NCBI GenBank assembly: GCA_002633315.1
Contig: NWBN01000015.1
Span: 86,490-150,489 of the forward strand
Length of the DNA: 64,000 nucleotides
Direction: 5' to 3'
DNA from: Bacteroidales bacterium Phil6
GTDB taxonomy: Bacteria > Bacteroidota > Bacteroidia > Bacteroidales > F082
Shown here piece after piece: positions 34,236 to 42,912 of the stretch. The translations under genes and the position numbers were made by a program. The notes below the pieces were generated by a model. It saw only the letters and a list, made by a program, of their open reading frames with translations, did not search any database and was not told where the DNA came from. Positions within the stretch are counted from its first letter, which is position 1; every line of letters starts with the position of its first letter.

Positions 34236-36554
34236 ATGTGGAATAAAATAGCCGATTATATTCTTAAGCATAGGGTGCTTAACATTTGTATTGTAATTGT
34301 TATATTGATATTTTTGATTTTTGAATCTTCCAAGGTTAAGATGTCTTACGAGTTTGCGAGAACTCTTCCTGACACAGATTCAACGATGTTGGCTTATCAG
34401 GAGTTTCTTGATGAGTATGGACAAGATGGCTGCATGGTATTTGTTGGGGTCAATGACCCGGATATCTTTGAATTGGAACGTTTTCAATCATGGTATCATT
34501 TTAATGAAGCTTTGAATAAGGTGGATGGGGTTACAGGATGTCTTTCCGTGTCTAAGATGTATAACCTTGAAAAGATAGACAGTCTTAAAACTTTCTCTTT
34601 GACTGATGTGGTGCCTACATGTCCTGTTACACAAAAAGAAATGGACAGTATCAGGTCTGTCATCGATAATCTTGTAATGTATGAAGGCTTGCTTTTCAAT
34701 ACGGAAGATAATGTTTATATGGTGATAATCAATATCGACAAGGAATTGGTTAATACTAAGAAACGTGATAAGGTTATTAATAACATTGAGCATATAGTTA
34801 CTCAATACGGCAATGATAACGGTCTTGAGATGCATATTTCAGGCATGCCGTATATCAGGACTGTTACAACAAATAAAATGAAAGTTGAGATAGTGGGATT
34901 TATTTTGTTGTCTATTGTTGTTGCAACTGCTATTTTGTTGTTGTTTTTCCGTTCTTTTAAGACTATAGTTTCAATATTGGTAATCGTAGGATTGTCAGTG
35001 ATTTTTATGTTTGGTACTTTGGGATTGTTTGAGTATAAGGTGACGATTCTGACCGGTGTGTTGCCACCATTGCTTATAATAATAAGTGTTGAGAATTCCA
35101 TTTTCCTGTTAAACAAGTATCATCGTGAATATTTGCGCCATAAAGACAAGATGGTAGCGTTGAATATTGTTATTCAGCGTATTGGTGCAGCCAATTTGCT
35201 TACTAATGCTACTACGGCTGCGAGTTTTGCATCGTTTATTATTACCGGAAATGAGATGTTGGTGCAATTCGGGGTGGTGTCATCTATAAATATATTATTG
35301 ACTTATTTGATGACAGTGCTGCTTATACCAACGTTTCTCAGTTATCAGAAAGCACCTGCAGGCCGACAGTTTGATTATATGTCTAACAACAGATTAGGCG
35401 TTTTTTTGAATATGGTTTCCCATATTGTGGAAAAACGACGTTCTGTGATTTACACAGTTGCGACAGTGTTGATAATTGTAGCAGTTTTCGGTGCGCTGAA
35501 ACTTGAAACGACAGGCTGTGTCGTCGATGATATATCAAAAAAAGACAAGTTGTACAAGGACATGGTGTTTTTTGAGAATCATTTCAATGGAGTCATGCCT
35601 TATGAAATAACGATAGATACCAAGAAACCTAAGGGAATTCTTAAGACATCGTTTATCAATAAGATACAACAGCTGGAAGATACTCTTGCCATGTATCCTG
35701 AATTTAGCAAGCCTCTTTCTGTTGCCGAAGTCGTCAAATTTGCAAGAGCATCATTTTATAATGGCAACAAAAATTATTACAAGATTCCAAGCAATAGGGA
35801 ATTTGCTTTCATAATGAATTATATGCCCAATATTGAAAATGGTGTTTCCGATGGTTTGCTTGACTCTTTTATAGATGGTGAGATGCAAAAGACACGTGTC
35901 AGTGTACAGATGGCGAATGTCACAACACCCAAGATTGACAGTATCAACGAGTCACTAAAACCCAAGATAGCAAAGATATTTCCACCTGATAATTATAATG
36001 TTACTATAACCGGAAGCAGTATAGTGTTTTTGGAGGGTACCAACTATTTGATAAGAAACCTGTTGTATTCTTTGATATTGGCTTTCGTGGTGATTGCCAT
36101 ATTGTTGACATTGACTTTCAGATCATTTAGAATAGTATGTATCTCATTGATACCTAATATAATACCTTTGTTGCTCACGGCAGCGATGATGGGATTGTGC
36201 GGTATCCCGTTGAAGACATCATCTATATTGATTTTCAGCATAGCTCTGGGAATAGGTGTCGATAATACCATACATTATTTGTCACGTTATCGTTTGCATT
36301 TGAAATCCAATGATGGAAATGTAAAAAGATCTGTTTTTGATGCCATCATGGAGACAGGCCCAAGTATGATTTATTCGGCTATTGTGTTGATATGCGGATT
36401 TCTTATCTTTGCCTTTTCTTCGTTCGGTGCTACACAAGTGGTAGGATATCTCGTTCCGTTTACTTTGTTGATAGCTTTAATTACCAATCTGATAATTTTG
36501 CCTTCACTTATTTTGACTTTTGGAAATAAAAATGATGTTAAAGACGTTAAATAA
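34236..36554 (+). CDS. RND/MMPL-family exporter
   Basis: Inner-membrane RND-type exporter of the MMPL/HpnN-like group, 772 residues. One helix at about 15-30, a periplasmic domain to about 215, five or six helices at 220-370, a second periplasmic domain to about 610, and a second helix bundle to 765. Typical strands: SILVIVGLSVIFMFGTLGLF and, in the second half, SIALGIGVDNTIHYLSRYR, where the Asp is the usual proton-relay residue. Relatives carry lipids, hopanoids or sterol-like compounds; the neighbouring polyprenyl synthase (21 bases downstream) may point to an isoprenoid cargo, which is only inference. Confidence 0.9.
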   Translation: MWNKIADYILKHRVLNICIVIVILIFLIFESSKVKMSYEFARTLPDTDSTMLAYQEFLDEYGQDGCMVFVGVNDPDIFELERFQSWYHFNEALNKVDGVTGCLSVSKMYNLEKIDSLKTFSLTDVVPTCPVTQKEMDSIRSVIDNLVMYEGLLFNTEDNVYMVIINIDKELVNTKKRDKVINNIEHIVTQYGNDNGLEMHISGMPYIRTVTTNKMKVEIVGFILLSIVVATAILLLFFRSFKTIVSILVIVGLSVIFMFGTLGLFEYKVTILTGVLPPLLIIISVENSIFLLNKYHREYLRHKDKMVALNIVIQRIGAANLLTNATTAASFASFIITGNEMLVQFGVVSSINILLTYLMTVLLIPTFLSYQKAPAGRQFDYMSNNRLGVFLNMVSHIVEKRRSVIYTVATVLIIVAVFGALKLETTGCVVDDISKKDKLYKDMVFFENHFNGVMPYEITIDTKKPKGILKTSFINKIQQLEDTLAMYPEFSKPLSVAEVVKFARASFYNGNKNYYKIPSNREFAFIMNYMPNIENGVSDGLLDSFIDGEMQKTRVSVQMANVTTPKIDSINESLKPKIAKIFPPDNYNVTITGSSIVFLEGTNYLIRNLLYSLILAFVVIAILLTLTFRSFRIVCISLIPNIIPLLLTAAMMGLCGIPLKTSSILIFSIALGIGVDNTIHYLSRYRLHLKSNDGNVKRSVFDAIMETGPSMIYSAIVLICGFLIFAFSSFGATQVVGYLVPFTLLIALITNLIILPSLILTFGNKNDVKDVK

Positions 36555-36575
36555 TTGATAATAAAAAATGATATT

Positions 36576-37550
36576 ATGACAAGTGTCGAGAAAATACAAA
36601 GTCTTATTGCTGAATTTATTGAGGCTCAGGATTTTACCGGCGTTCCCAAGGAGTTGTACGAGCCTATAGAATATATTATGAAGCAAAATGGCAAACGTAT
36701 GCGTCCGACGTTGAGTTTGCTTTCGTGCGACATGTTTGGCGGTGATATAAAAGAGTGCCTTATGCCTGCTGTAGCTGCCGAGGTGTTTCATAACTTCACT
36801 TTGGTTCATGATGATATCATGGACAGGGCGGCCTTACGTCGTGGCATGGAGACGGTATATCACAAATGGAATGCTGATGTCGCTTTGTTGTCAGGAGACA
36901 CCATGTTGATAAAAGCATTTCTTTATGCACTGAATACCAATCCGTTGTATTCATTCGACGTGCTTGCAGAACTTTGTAAGGTGGCTTTGGAGGTCTGCGA
37001 AGGTCAGCAGTTCGACCTTAATTTCGAGACTGCTGATAATGTGAGTCTTGACGATTATCTCGAGATGATACGTCTTAAAACTGCCGTCTTGTTGGGTTCC
37101 GTGCTGAAAATAGGTGCTATTGTGGCTAATGCAGATGCAGCCTCGAAAAAAACTGTTTATGATTTCGGTATCGACCTCGGAATGGCATTCCAGTTGCAGG
37201 ACGATTTGTTCGATTGCTATGGTGATGTGAAGGTCTTTGGAAAAATGCCTGGCGGCGATATCGCTGATAATAAGAAGACTTATTTGTATATCAAAGCGTT
37301 GGAATTGGCTTCCGAAGAAGATAAAAATATACTGATAAACCTTTTCAAAATGCCTAAAGGCAGAGATGAGAAGAAGTTTACGGCTGTGCTTGATATTTAT
37401 GCCAAATATAATATCCGTGAGATTGTTACTGCTGTGATGACAGATTATTATAATAGCTCCCTACAGCATCTCGATAAAATCAATCTTCCGGAAAACAGGA
37501 AAACTGTTTTGAGAGAATATGCTTCCATTCTTTATAATAGAGTTAAATAA
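36576..37550 (+). CDS. Polyprenyl diphosphate synthase
   Basis: Trans-prenyltransferase that lengthens isoprenoid diphosphates, 324 residues, cytosolic. First Asp-rich motif LVHDDIMDRAALRRG and second QLQDDLFDCYGD are intact; GKRMRPTLSLLSCD and EGQQFDLNFE also match. The product length (farnesyl, geranylgeranyl or longer) depends on residues before the first Asp motif, here EVFHNFTLV, and cannot be settled by eye. The ATG at 36576 is used; an in-frame TTG at the RND stop is less likely. Co-transcribed with the RND exporter. Confidence 0.93.
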   Translation: MTSVEKIQSLIAEFIEAQDFTGVPKELYEPIEYIMKQNGKRMRPTLSLLSCDMFGGDIKECLMPAVAAEVFHNFTLVHDDIMDRAALRRGMETVYHKWNADVALLSGDTMLIKAFLYALNTNPLYSFDVLAELCKVALEVCEGQQFDLNFETADNVSLDDYLEMIRLKTAVLLGSVLKIGAIVANADAASKKTVYDFGIDLGMAFQLQDDLFDCYGDVKVFGKMPGGDIADNKKTYLYIKALELASEEDKNILINLFKMPKGRDEKKFTAVLDIYAKYNIREIVTAVMTDYYNSSLQHLDKINLPENRKTVLREYASILYNRVK

Positions 37551-37616
37551 AGATTTTTTAATGCTGTGTTAAACATTTTTAGTTGTTGTTAGTTAATATC
37601 ATATAAAATTCATATT

Positions 37617-38375
37617 ATGAAAACACTTAGCAAGATTTCTATTCTGGTTGTCGAAGATGATCTTAACTTACGTAATCAGCTGAAAGAATGTTTGGAAGCA
37701 GTTGAATACAAGGTGTATGTTACGCGCAGCAGTGTCGAGGGTCTTGAGATATTTAAGAAATATGACATTGATTTGTGTATCTATGGAGTAGAACTTAATG
37801 AGAATGACGGTTTTGCCTTGGCAGCGCAAATCAGAATATTGAACCCTGATATGCCTTTCATTTTTATTGCAGACAAAGGTATGCATGTCGATATGTTGAA
37901 AGGATTCGAGTTCGGGATAGACGATTATGTTCTTAGACCTTTCTCCAATGATGAACTGTTGTTGAGAGTAAAGTCGGTTATGCATCGAATGGAACGAAAT
38001 AATCCGTTTACTTATACTCTTGGAGATGATAAAATCAACTTGGGTAAGTTTATTTTCGATACCAAGAATATGATGCTGATATACAATGGTAAAGAACAGT
38101 CGTTGACGAGAAAAGAGGCTGCTTTGCTAAAAGTGCTCTATGACAACAAGAATGAGTTGTTGACACGCAAGAAAGCCTTGAAAATGATATGGGGCAACAG
38201 TGATTATTTTATTGGTCGCTCCATGGACGTGTTCATTGCTCGTTTGAGAAAATATCTCAAAGCTGATCCCAATGTCAAGATAATGACGGTACATGGCGTG
38301 GGATTCAGATTGATTATCAATGAAGATGTGCCGCAAACAGAATCTGTGACAGTTGACAAGGATGTTACGGTATAA
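37617..38375 (+). CDS. OmpR-type response regulator with degenerate receiver
   Basis: A 252-residue OmpR/PhoB-class regulator. Receiver at 7-120, winged-helix DNA-binding domain at about 140-235 with SLTRKEAALLKVLYDNKNEL and MDVFIARLRKYL as in RprY-like proteins. The acidic pocket VVEDD (11-15) is present, but the phosphorylated Asp is replaced: the position reads IDLCIYG (Gly57). The conserved Thr/Ser is Ala85 and the conserved Lys is Arg107 (YVLRPF). It therefore cannot be phosphorylated in the normal way. No histidine kinase gene adjoins it. Its 3' end overlaps queA tail to tail by 11 bases. Confidence 0.93.
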   Translation: MKTLSKISILVVEDDLNLRNQLKECLEAVEYKVYVTRSSVEGLEIFKKYDIDLCIYGVELNENDGFALAAQIRILNPDMPFIFIADKGMHVDMLKGFEFGIDDYVLRPFSNDELLLRVKSVMHRMERNNPFTYTLGDDKINLGKFIFDTKNMMLIYNGKEQSLTRKEAALLKVLYDNKNELLTRKKALKMIWGNSDYFIGRSMDVFIARLRKYLKADPNVKIMTVHGVGFRLIINEDVPQTESVTVDKDVTV

Positions 38376-39591
38376 ACAGACAACTGTCTCCGTAACTAAG
38401 GAAACGGAAATCGTTATCAAGAGCATAACGGTAAGCTTCTTTCCATTTGTCGCCTATCAGAGCAGACACCAATAATAATAATGTACTTTTTGGTTGATGA
38501 AAGTTGGTGATCAGTGCCTTGGTAATCTGAACAGGATACGAAGGTGCTATCATTAATGCTGTCGTGGCATGTAATGCTGTCATGCTGTATAAGTCCAAAT
38601 ATTCGGTTATTATTTTTAATGAATCTTCTACAGAAAGAAGTTTTGTTCTTTCTTTGTATGGAAACCATTGATCTACATGTAGATGTCTGTTGTCCATGCC
38701 TTCTTCTGCAAGCATCATGCCAATCCAATAGATGGATTCGAGGGTGCGCATGCTCGTCGTCCCAACAGGTATAATGGTTTTATTTATGTTTTTTATTAGA
38801 TTTTCGATACATGTCTTTTTTATTATGATACTTTCAGAATGCATTTCATGTTCGCCTATGGTGTCGGAAGATACCGGGCGGAAAGTGCCGGCGCCGACAT
38901 GAAGTGTGATTTCTTCGAAACTGATGCCTTGTTTTTTGAGGTCATCAATAAGATGTTCAGTAAAATGCAACCCTGCTGTAGGAGCGGCGACGGAACCTTC
39001 GTATTTGGCAAAGACAGTCTGGTAGCGTTCTCTGTCGGACGGTTCAGCATCACGATGAATATATGGAGGCAGTGGTATCTCGCCGGCGGCTTCCAACACT
39101 TCTGCAAAACTGAGTTCCTCGGGAGTCCATCTCAGACATACCACTGAATAGGCATCATGTTGCTCTATTCTTGTGGCTTTTAATATGACTTCGCGACCTT
39201 CTACGGTAAGTGTCATGGAAAGGTCTCCGTCTTTCCATCGACGCGAATTGCCTACAAGACAACGCCATTCTACCAAGCCTTGCGAACTGAATGCCAACTG
39301 ATAATCACCACAGTGACTGACAGGCTCTAAACAGAATACTTCAATGGCTGCTCCACTGTCTTTTATAAATTGCAGTCTCGCACGTACTACCTTGGTTTCA
39401 TTGAAAACGAGCAAAGAATCTTTAGGTAAAAATTCTCCTATGTTTTTAAAATGAGATTGACATATCTTGTTGTCTTTCAATATTAAAAGTTTAGAATCGT
39501 CACGTTCTGCCAATGGATATACAGCGATACGGTCATTAGGTAAAGGATAATCGTATTCTGAAATATTAATATTTTTAACATCTTTTATCAT
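38365..39591 (-). CDS. queA: tRNA preQ1(34) S-adenosylmethionine ribosyltransferase-isomerase
   Basis: Transfers the ribosyl group of SAM to preQ1 in tRNA, the next-to-last part of queuosine synthesis. Family blocks: YPLPNDRIAVYPL at the start, SVAAPTAGLHFTEHLI, LHVGAGTFRPVSSD, VGTTSMRTLES and, near the end, ITNFHQPKSTLLLLVSALIG. 408 residues, somewhat longer than the 340-350 of E. coli. A -7 element TACTTTTG (39596-39603, minus strand) ends four bases before the ATG, so the mRNA is predicted to be leaderless. queD lies at 63275. Confidence 0.95.
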   Translation of the reverse strand: MIKDVKNINISEYDYPLPNDRIAVYPLAERDDSKLLILKDNKICQSHFKNIGEFLPKDSLLVFNETKVVRARLQFIKDSGAAIEVFCLEPVSHCGDYQLAFSSQGLVEWRCLVGNSRRWKDGDLSMTLTVEGREVILKATRIEQHDAYSVVCLRWTPEELSFAEVLEAAGEIPLPPYIHRDAEPSDRERYQTVFAKYEGSVAAPTAGLHFTEHLIDDLKKQGISFEEITLHVGAGTFRPVSSDTIGEHEMHSESIIIKKTCIENLIKNINKTIIPVGTTSMRTLESIYWIGMMLAEEGMDNRHLHVDQWFPYKERTKLLSVEDSLKIITEYLDLYSMTALHATTALMIAPSYPVQITKALITNFHQPKSTLLLLVSALIGDKWKEAYRYALDNDFRFLSYGDSCLFIP

Positions 39592-39595
39592 TTTG

Positions 39596-39623
39596 CAAAA
39601 GTAATAAAAAACGTGTATATTTG
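39596..39623. promoter_or_regulatory. Back-to-back promoters of queA and the CPBP gene
   Basis: Minus strand TACTTTTG at 39603-39596 for queA and plus strand TATATTTG at 39616-39623 for the CPBP gene are only 12 bases apart, so the two promoters overlap and may compete. Confidence 0.55.
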
Positions 39624-39638
39624 CACAAAAATATAATT

Positions 39639-40532
39639 ATGGCTTTTCCTCTGTTAAATAATGTATCCAAAAAGACTTCTATAATATTGTTTTTTGTACT
39701 TTTCGTTTTTGGATATATATTTTCTTCGCTGTTGGCTGTTTTGATAACAGGCATGTTGAGCGGTTATGTGTCTGAGTTGAATATTTTACGCGTCGTTCAG
39801 ATATGCGGACAGTTGTTTATGTTTATCATTCCGGCTTTGTCGTATGTGTCATTGGTGAAGAAATATCCTGCTAAGGCATTGGGATTTAATCGTATGCCAT
39901 TATATGGTTGCATAGGTGTGTTGATGATATTTTTTATTGTTCCGATAAATGACTTGTTGCTGAAATGGAATGAGAGTATTACCTTGCCGGAATCATTGAG
40001 AAATGTAGAGTATTTTTTTAAAGAGATGCAGAAAGTAGCAGAAGAGACTACTGATATAATGTTGAATGTCGATACAATAGGAGGTTTAATACTCAATATT
40101 ATCATGGTGGCAGTTCTTGCTGCTGTAGGAGAAGAATTGGTGTTTCGTTCTTTGATTCAGCCTTTTATGATAAGGTCGTTTAAGAATGCACATCTCGGAA
40201 TATTTTTTACCGCTGTGCTTTTTTCTGCTTTTCATTTTGAGTTTTATGGATTTCTGCCGCGTCTTGTGCTCGGTATGCTGCTCGGATATATGTTTTTTTA
40301 TACCCGCAGTATCTGGACTTCAATAATAATGCACTTTATCAACAATGCTATTATTGTAGTACTATATTATATTAATAATATAGGATTGACGAATATTGAT
40401 GTTGATACTATTGGAAGGACAGACAATTCCTTCGTTCTTGCCGGAAGTCTCATTCTCATGATAATTTCTTTCATTATCACTGTTAATTGTTATAAAAAAT
40501 ATGACAATGAAACTGTTATTTACGATAGATAA
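39639..40532 (+). CDS. CPBP-family intramembrane metalloprotease
   Basis: Membrane protease of the CAAX/Abi (CPBP) family, 297 residues and about eight helices. Active-site motifs: EELVFRSL (EExxxR) and FSAFHFEFYGFLPR (FxxxH), followed by GMLLGYMFFYTRSIWTSIIMHFINN with the second His and Asn. Roles in the family include protein processing and self-immunity to bacteriocins; none is evident from the neighbours. The ATG at 39639 follows the -7 element at 39616. The gtrA-like gene starts inside its 3' end. Confidence 0.92.
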   Translation: MAFPLLNNVSKKTSIILFFVLFVFGYIFSSLLAVLITGMLSGYVSELNILRVVQICGQLFMFIIPALSYVSLVKKYPAKALGFNRMPLYGCIGVLMIFFIVPINDLLLKWNESITLPESLRNVEYFFKEMQKVAEETTDIMLNVDTIGGLILNIIMVAVLAAVGEELVFRSLIQPFMIRSFKNAHLGIFFTAVLFSAFHFEFYGFLPRLVLGMLLGYMFFYTRSIWTSIIMHFINNAIIVVLYYINNIGLTNIDVDTIGRTDNSFVLAGSLILMIISFIITVNCYKKYDNETVIYDR

Positions 40533-40908
40533 GATTCTGATTTTCAAATTTTTGAAGTTTGGAGTAGTGGGTTTTTCCGGTTTGATTGTGGATTTCGGAC
40601 TGACTAGCCTTTTCAAAGAAATCTTTCATTGTAATAAGTATCTTAGTAATACAATAGGTTTCGTTTGTGCTGCTACTTCAAATTACATTTTAAACCGTTT
40701 GTGGACATTCCAAAGTCATAATGAAGCGATAGGTGCCGAGTATTTGCAGTTTATGCTTGTCTCTGTCATTGGACTGGTAATCAATACGACGGTTCTTTAT
40801 ATAGCAACCGATAAATTCAAATTGAATTTCTATTTCAGCAAAATTATTGCAATTGGCGTAGCTACAGTTTGGAACTTTTTTGGCAACATGCTAATTACTT
40901 TTGCATGA
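40501..40908 (+). CDS. GtrA-family membrane protein
   Basis: A 135-residue protein with four membrane helices of the GtrA family, thought to move lipid-linked sugars or to assist glycosyltransferases of surface polysaccharide. The conserved start FLKFGVVGFSGLIVDFGL and NTIGFVCAATSNYILNRLWTF are clear, with the end VATVWNFFGNMLITF. It overlaps the CPBP gene by 32 bases, so it is probably read by coupled translation. No partner glycosyltransferase is adjacent. Confidence 0.92.
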   Translation: MTMKLLFTIDKILIFKFLKFGVVGFSGLIVDFGLTSLFKEIFHCNKYLSNTIGFVCAATSNYILNRLWTFQSHNEAIGAEYLQFMLVSVIGLVINTTVLYIATDKFKLNFYFSKIIAIGVATVWNFFGNMLITFA

Positions 40909-41258
40909 TTTTTTCAATGTTCTGCATGTAGTGTATTGTGATTTTTCAAGAAACGACAATGTAAATGTTTCAGAAATAAAATACCAAATTTATGATGGAT
41001 CGACCATGATTAAGACTGTATTAGGGAGAAAAGACGTTTTCAAAACGTTATGATTTTTATTTTAAGACTGAGTAAGCATTAAAGATGTTTTTGGTTCAAA
41101 ATATCTGCAAATGGACTGAATAACAGGAGGATGTCTCTTTATTTATTATAATAATTTGCAAATTTCTAATATACAAAAATACGAAAATCAGCCGATTTCT
41201 TAATTTGTTTTTTGATAGTCAATTCTAAATTTAAGATCTACGGTTGACTAATCGATAG
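40909..41258. other. Gene-free stretch between gtrA and the LolC/E gene
   Basis: No gene is seen on either strand. It holds a perfect palindrome ACGTTTT-C-AAAACGT (41034-41048) followed by a T-rich tail, which might be an operator or weak terminator, and two copies of GATAGTCAAT about 39 bases apart near 41213 and 41252. On the minus strand a -7-like TATTTTTG occurs near 41178 and points into this empty region. Confidence 0.4.
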
Positions 41259-42479
41259 TCAATCTTTTAAATATTGAGATTTGATGTGATGCCTTACTGT
41301 TAACAGGGCGGAACTGCCACCTATTATTATTATGGTGACAAACACAAGTATTATATCTGTCATTTGTAATGCCACGGGATAGGCATCGATGACATAATTG
41401 CCTTCTCCCATTCTTATTATGCCGAAATGTTGCTGTAATGCCACTGCAATTATTCCGGCTATAAGACCCAAAAGCCCTCCAACCACTGAAATAATGGTAC
41501 CTTCAGTTAGAAATATTCTTTTTATCAAGATGTTATCGGCACCAAGTGAACGTAAGATTCCTATATCTTTTTTCTTTTCTAAAATCAACATGCTTAATGA
41601 ACTGATGACATTGAATGTTGCCATTATCAAGATGAAAGCGAGTATCATAAAGACGGCAAGTTTTTCGGATTTCATCATCTTGTACATAGTGGCTTGTTGC
41701 TCGTATTGGTCGTGAATATAATAATCGTCACCTATGATGTCGTGAATTTCCTTTTTTATCTTGCTCACATTTGTAGTTGTAGTAAATACTTCTATTTCTG
41801 TTGACAGACTGTCATAACCTATCAGGTTGGACAGCCAATCAAAAGGAGCTATTATCAGTTTCTCATCTGTGTCCTGTTGGGTAGAAAACAGGTCTTTCAC
41901 GAGTAGTGTTCCGCTGCTGAAACTGTTGTCTATGTTGAAAGACGATGCGTTACCGCGTTTAGGGACAAAAACCTGAATGGAAGAAAACATGTCATAAATG
42001 TTGACTCCTAAATAATAAGCCATTCCGGCACCCGGTATCCCGTAGTTCCTGTTTGCAACTCTCACTTCAAAAACGCTGTCGTTGAGTATGGTACCTCTGA
42101 TTCTTTTTATATTTCCGTATTCGTCCGGCACGCCTTTTATTTTCCCGATCTGTTGTCTGTTGTCGTTTTTAAAGAGAGCATCTTCTGTGATAGTAGGGAA
42201 AACCTGTTCGACAAACCGTATCGTTTTAATATCTTCTACGGGAAATTCTCTGAGGTTGATAGTCTTGCCACTCTTCGCCGTGATACTGATGTCAGGCGAC
42301 AATTGATGTATAAGATTTGTTATAACAGACTCGAAACCATTGAACACAGACAGCACGAATATCATCGCAAAAGAAGCAACACAAACGCTAATCACTGATA
42401 TCCACGTGATTATGTTGATGAGATTGTGACTTTTTTTCGCTAACAGATAACGTGTTGCTATGTATAATGGCAGTTTCAC
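41259..42479 (-). CDS. LolC/LolE-like ABC transporter permease (FtsX family)
   Basis: Inner-membrane permease that releases outer-membrane lipoproteins, 406 residues. It starts LYIATRYLLAKKSHNLINII, the LolC/E entry pattern, with one helix at about 22-45, a large periplasmic domain to about 260, and three helices at 270-400 with the FtsX core KKKDIGILRSLGADNILIKRIFL. No ATPase (LolD) gene is adjacent. It follows rbfA by 10 bases, so both are co-transcribed; the rbfA-lolC/E order is common in Bacteroidetes. Confidence 0.93.
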   Translation of the reverse strand: MKLPLYIATRYLLAKKSHNLINIITWISVISVCVASFAMIFVLSVFNGFESVITNLIHQLSPDISITAKSGKTINLREFPVEDIKTIRFVEQVFPTITEDALFKNDNRQQIGKIKGVPDEYGNIKRIRGTILNDSVFEVRVANRNYGIPGAGMAYYLGVNIYDMFSSIQVFVPKRGNASSFNIDNSFSSGTLLVKDLFSTQQDTDEKLIIAPFDWLSNLIGYDSLSTEIEVFTTTTNVSKIKKEIHDIIGDDYYIHDQYEQQATMYKMMKSEKLAVFMILAFILIMATFNVISSLSMLILEKKKDIGILRSLGADNILIKRIFLTEGTIISVVGGLLGLIAGIIAVALQQHFGIIRMGEGNYVIDAYPVALQMTDIILVFVTIIIIGGSSALLTVRHHIKSQYLKD

Positions 42480-42489
42480 GACATTGTCA

Positions 42490-42831
42490 TTATTCTTTTA
42501 ATAAATTATCAATTCTCTCTATGTAATCGAGGGAGTCGTCTTCATAAAATTGAAGTTCAGGAATAATTCTTAACTGGTGTCTCACTCTGTCACCCAACAT
42601 TTTGCGAATGGATTTAGTCATCTTGTTGACTTCCGCCACTACGTTTTTTTTAACGTCTTTTTCAGGACCGAAAATACTAAGATATACTCTCGCATACGAA
42701 AGGTCAGTGGTGACATTGACTTTTGTCACGGTTATCATTATTCCACCATGTGTCTTTATCTCTCTTTGAAATATATCACTTAATTCTTTGAGAATCAGTT
42801 TAGAGATTTTTTGTTGTCTCGTTGTTTCCAT
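42490..42831 (-). CDS. rbfA: Ribosome-binding factor A
   Basis: 30S maturation factor with a KH-type RNA-binding fold, 113 residues. RQQKISKLILKELSDIFQRE at the start, then MITVTKVNVTTDLSYARVYLSIFG and a basic helix KMLGDRVRHQLRIIPELQFYEDDSLDY; all are classical RbfA. A -7 element TATTTTTG (42836-42843, minus strand) ends four bases before the ATG, the same spacing as in queA, so a leaderless mRNA is predicted. Confidence 0.95.
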   Translation of the reverse strand: METTRQQKISKLILKELSDIFQREIKTHGGIMITVTKVNVTTDLSYARVYLSIFGPEKDVKKNVVAEVNKMTKSIRKMLGDRVRHQLRIIPELQFYEDDSLDYIERIDNLLKE

Positions 42832-42835
42832 AATG

Positions 42836-42843
42836 CAAAAATA
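42836..42843 (-). promoter_or_regulatory. -7 element of rbfA-lolC/E
   Basis: TATTTTTG on the minus strand with four bases to the ATG at 42831. Confidence 0.55.
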
Positions 42844-42912
42844 TGATAATTTGTATTATAATAACGAAAACCATTAATGTTTTTATTTGTTGAAATGCAA
42901 AAATATCATCTT

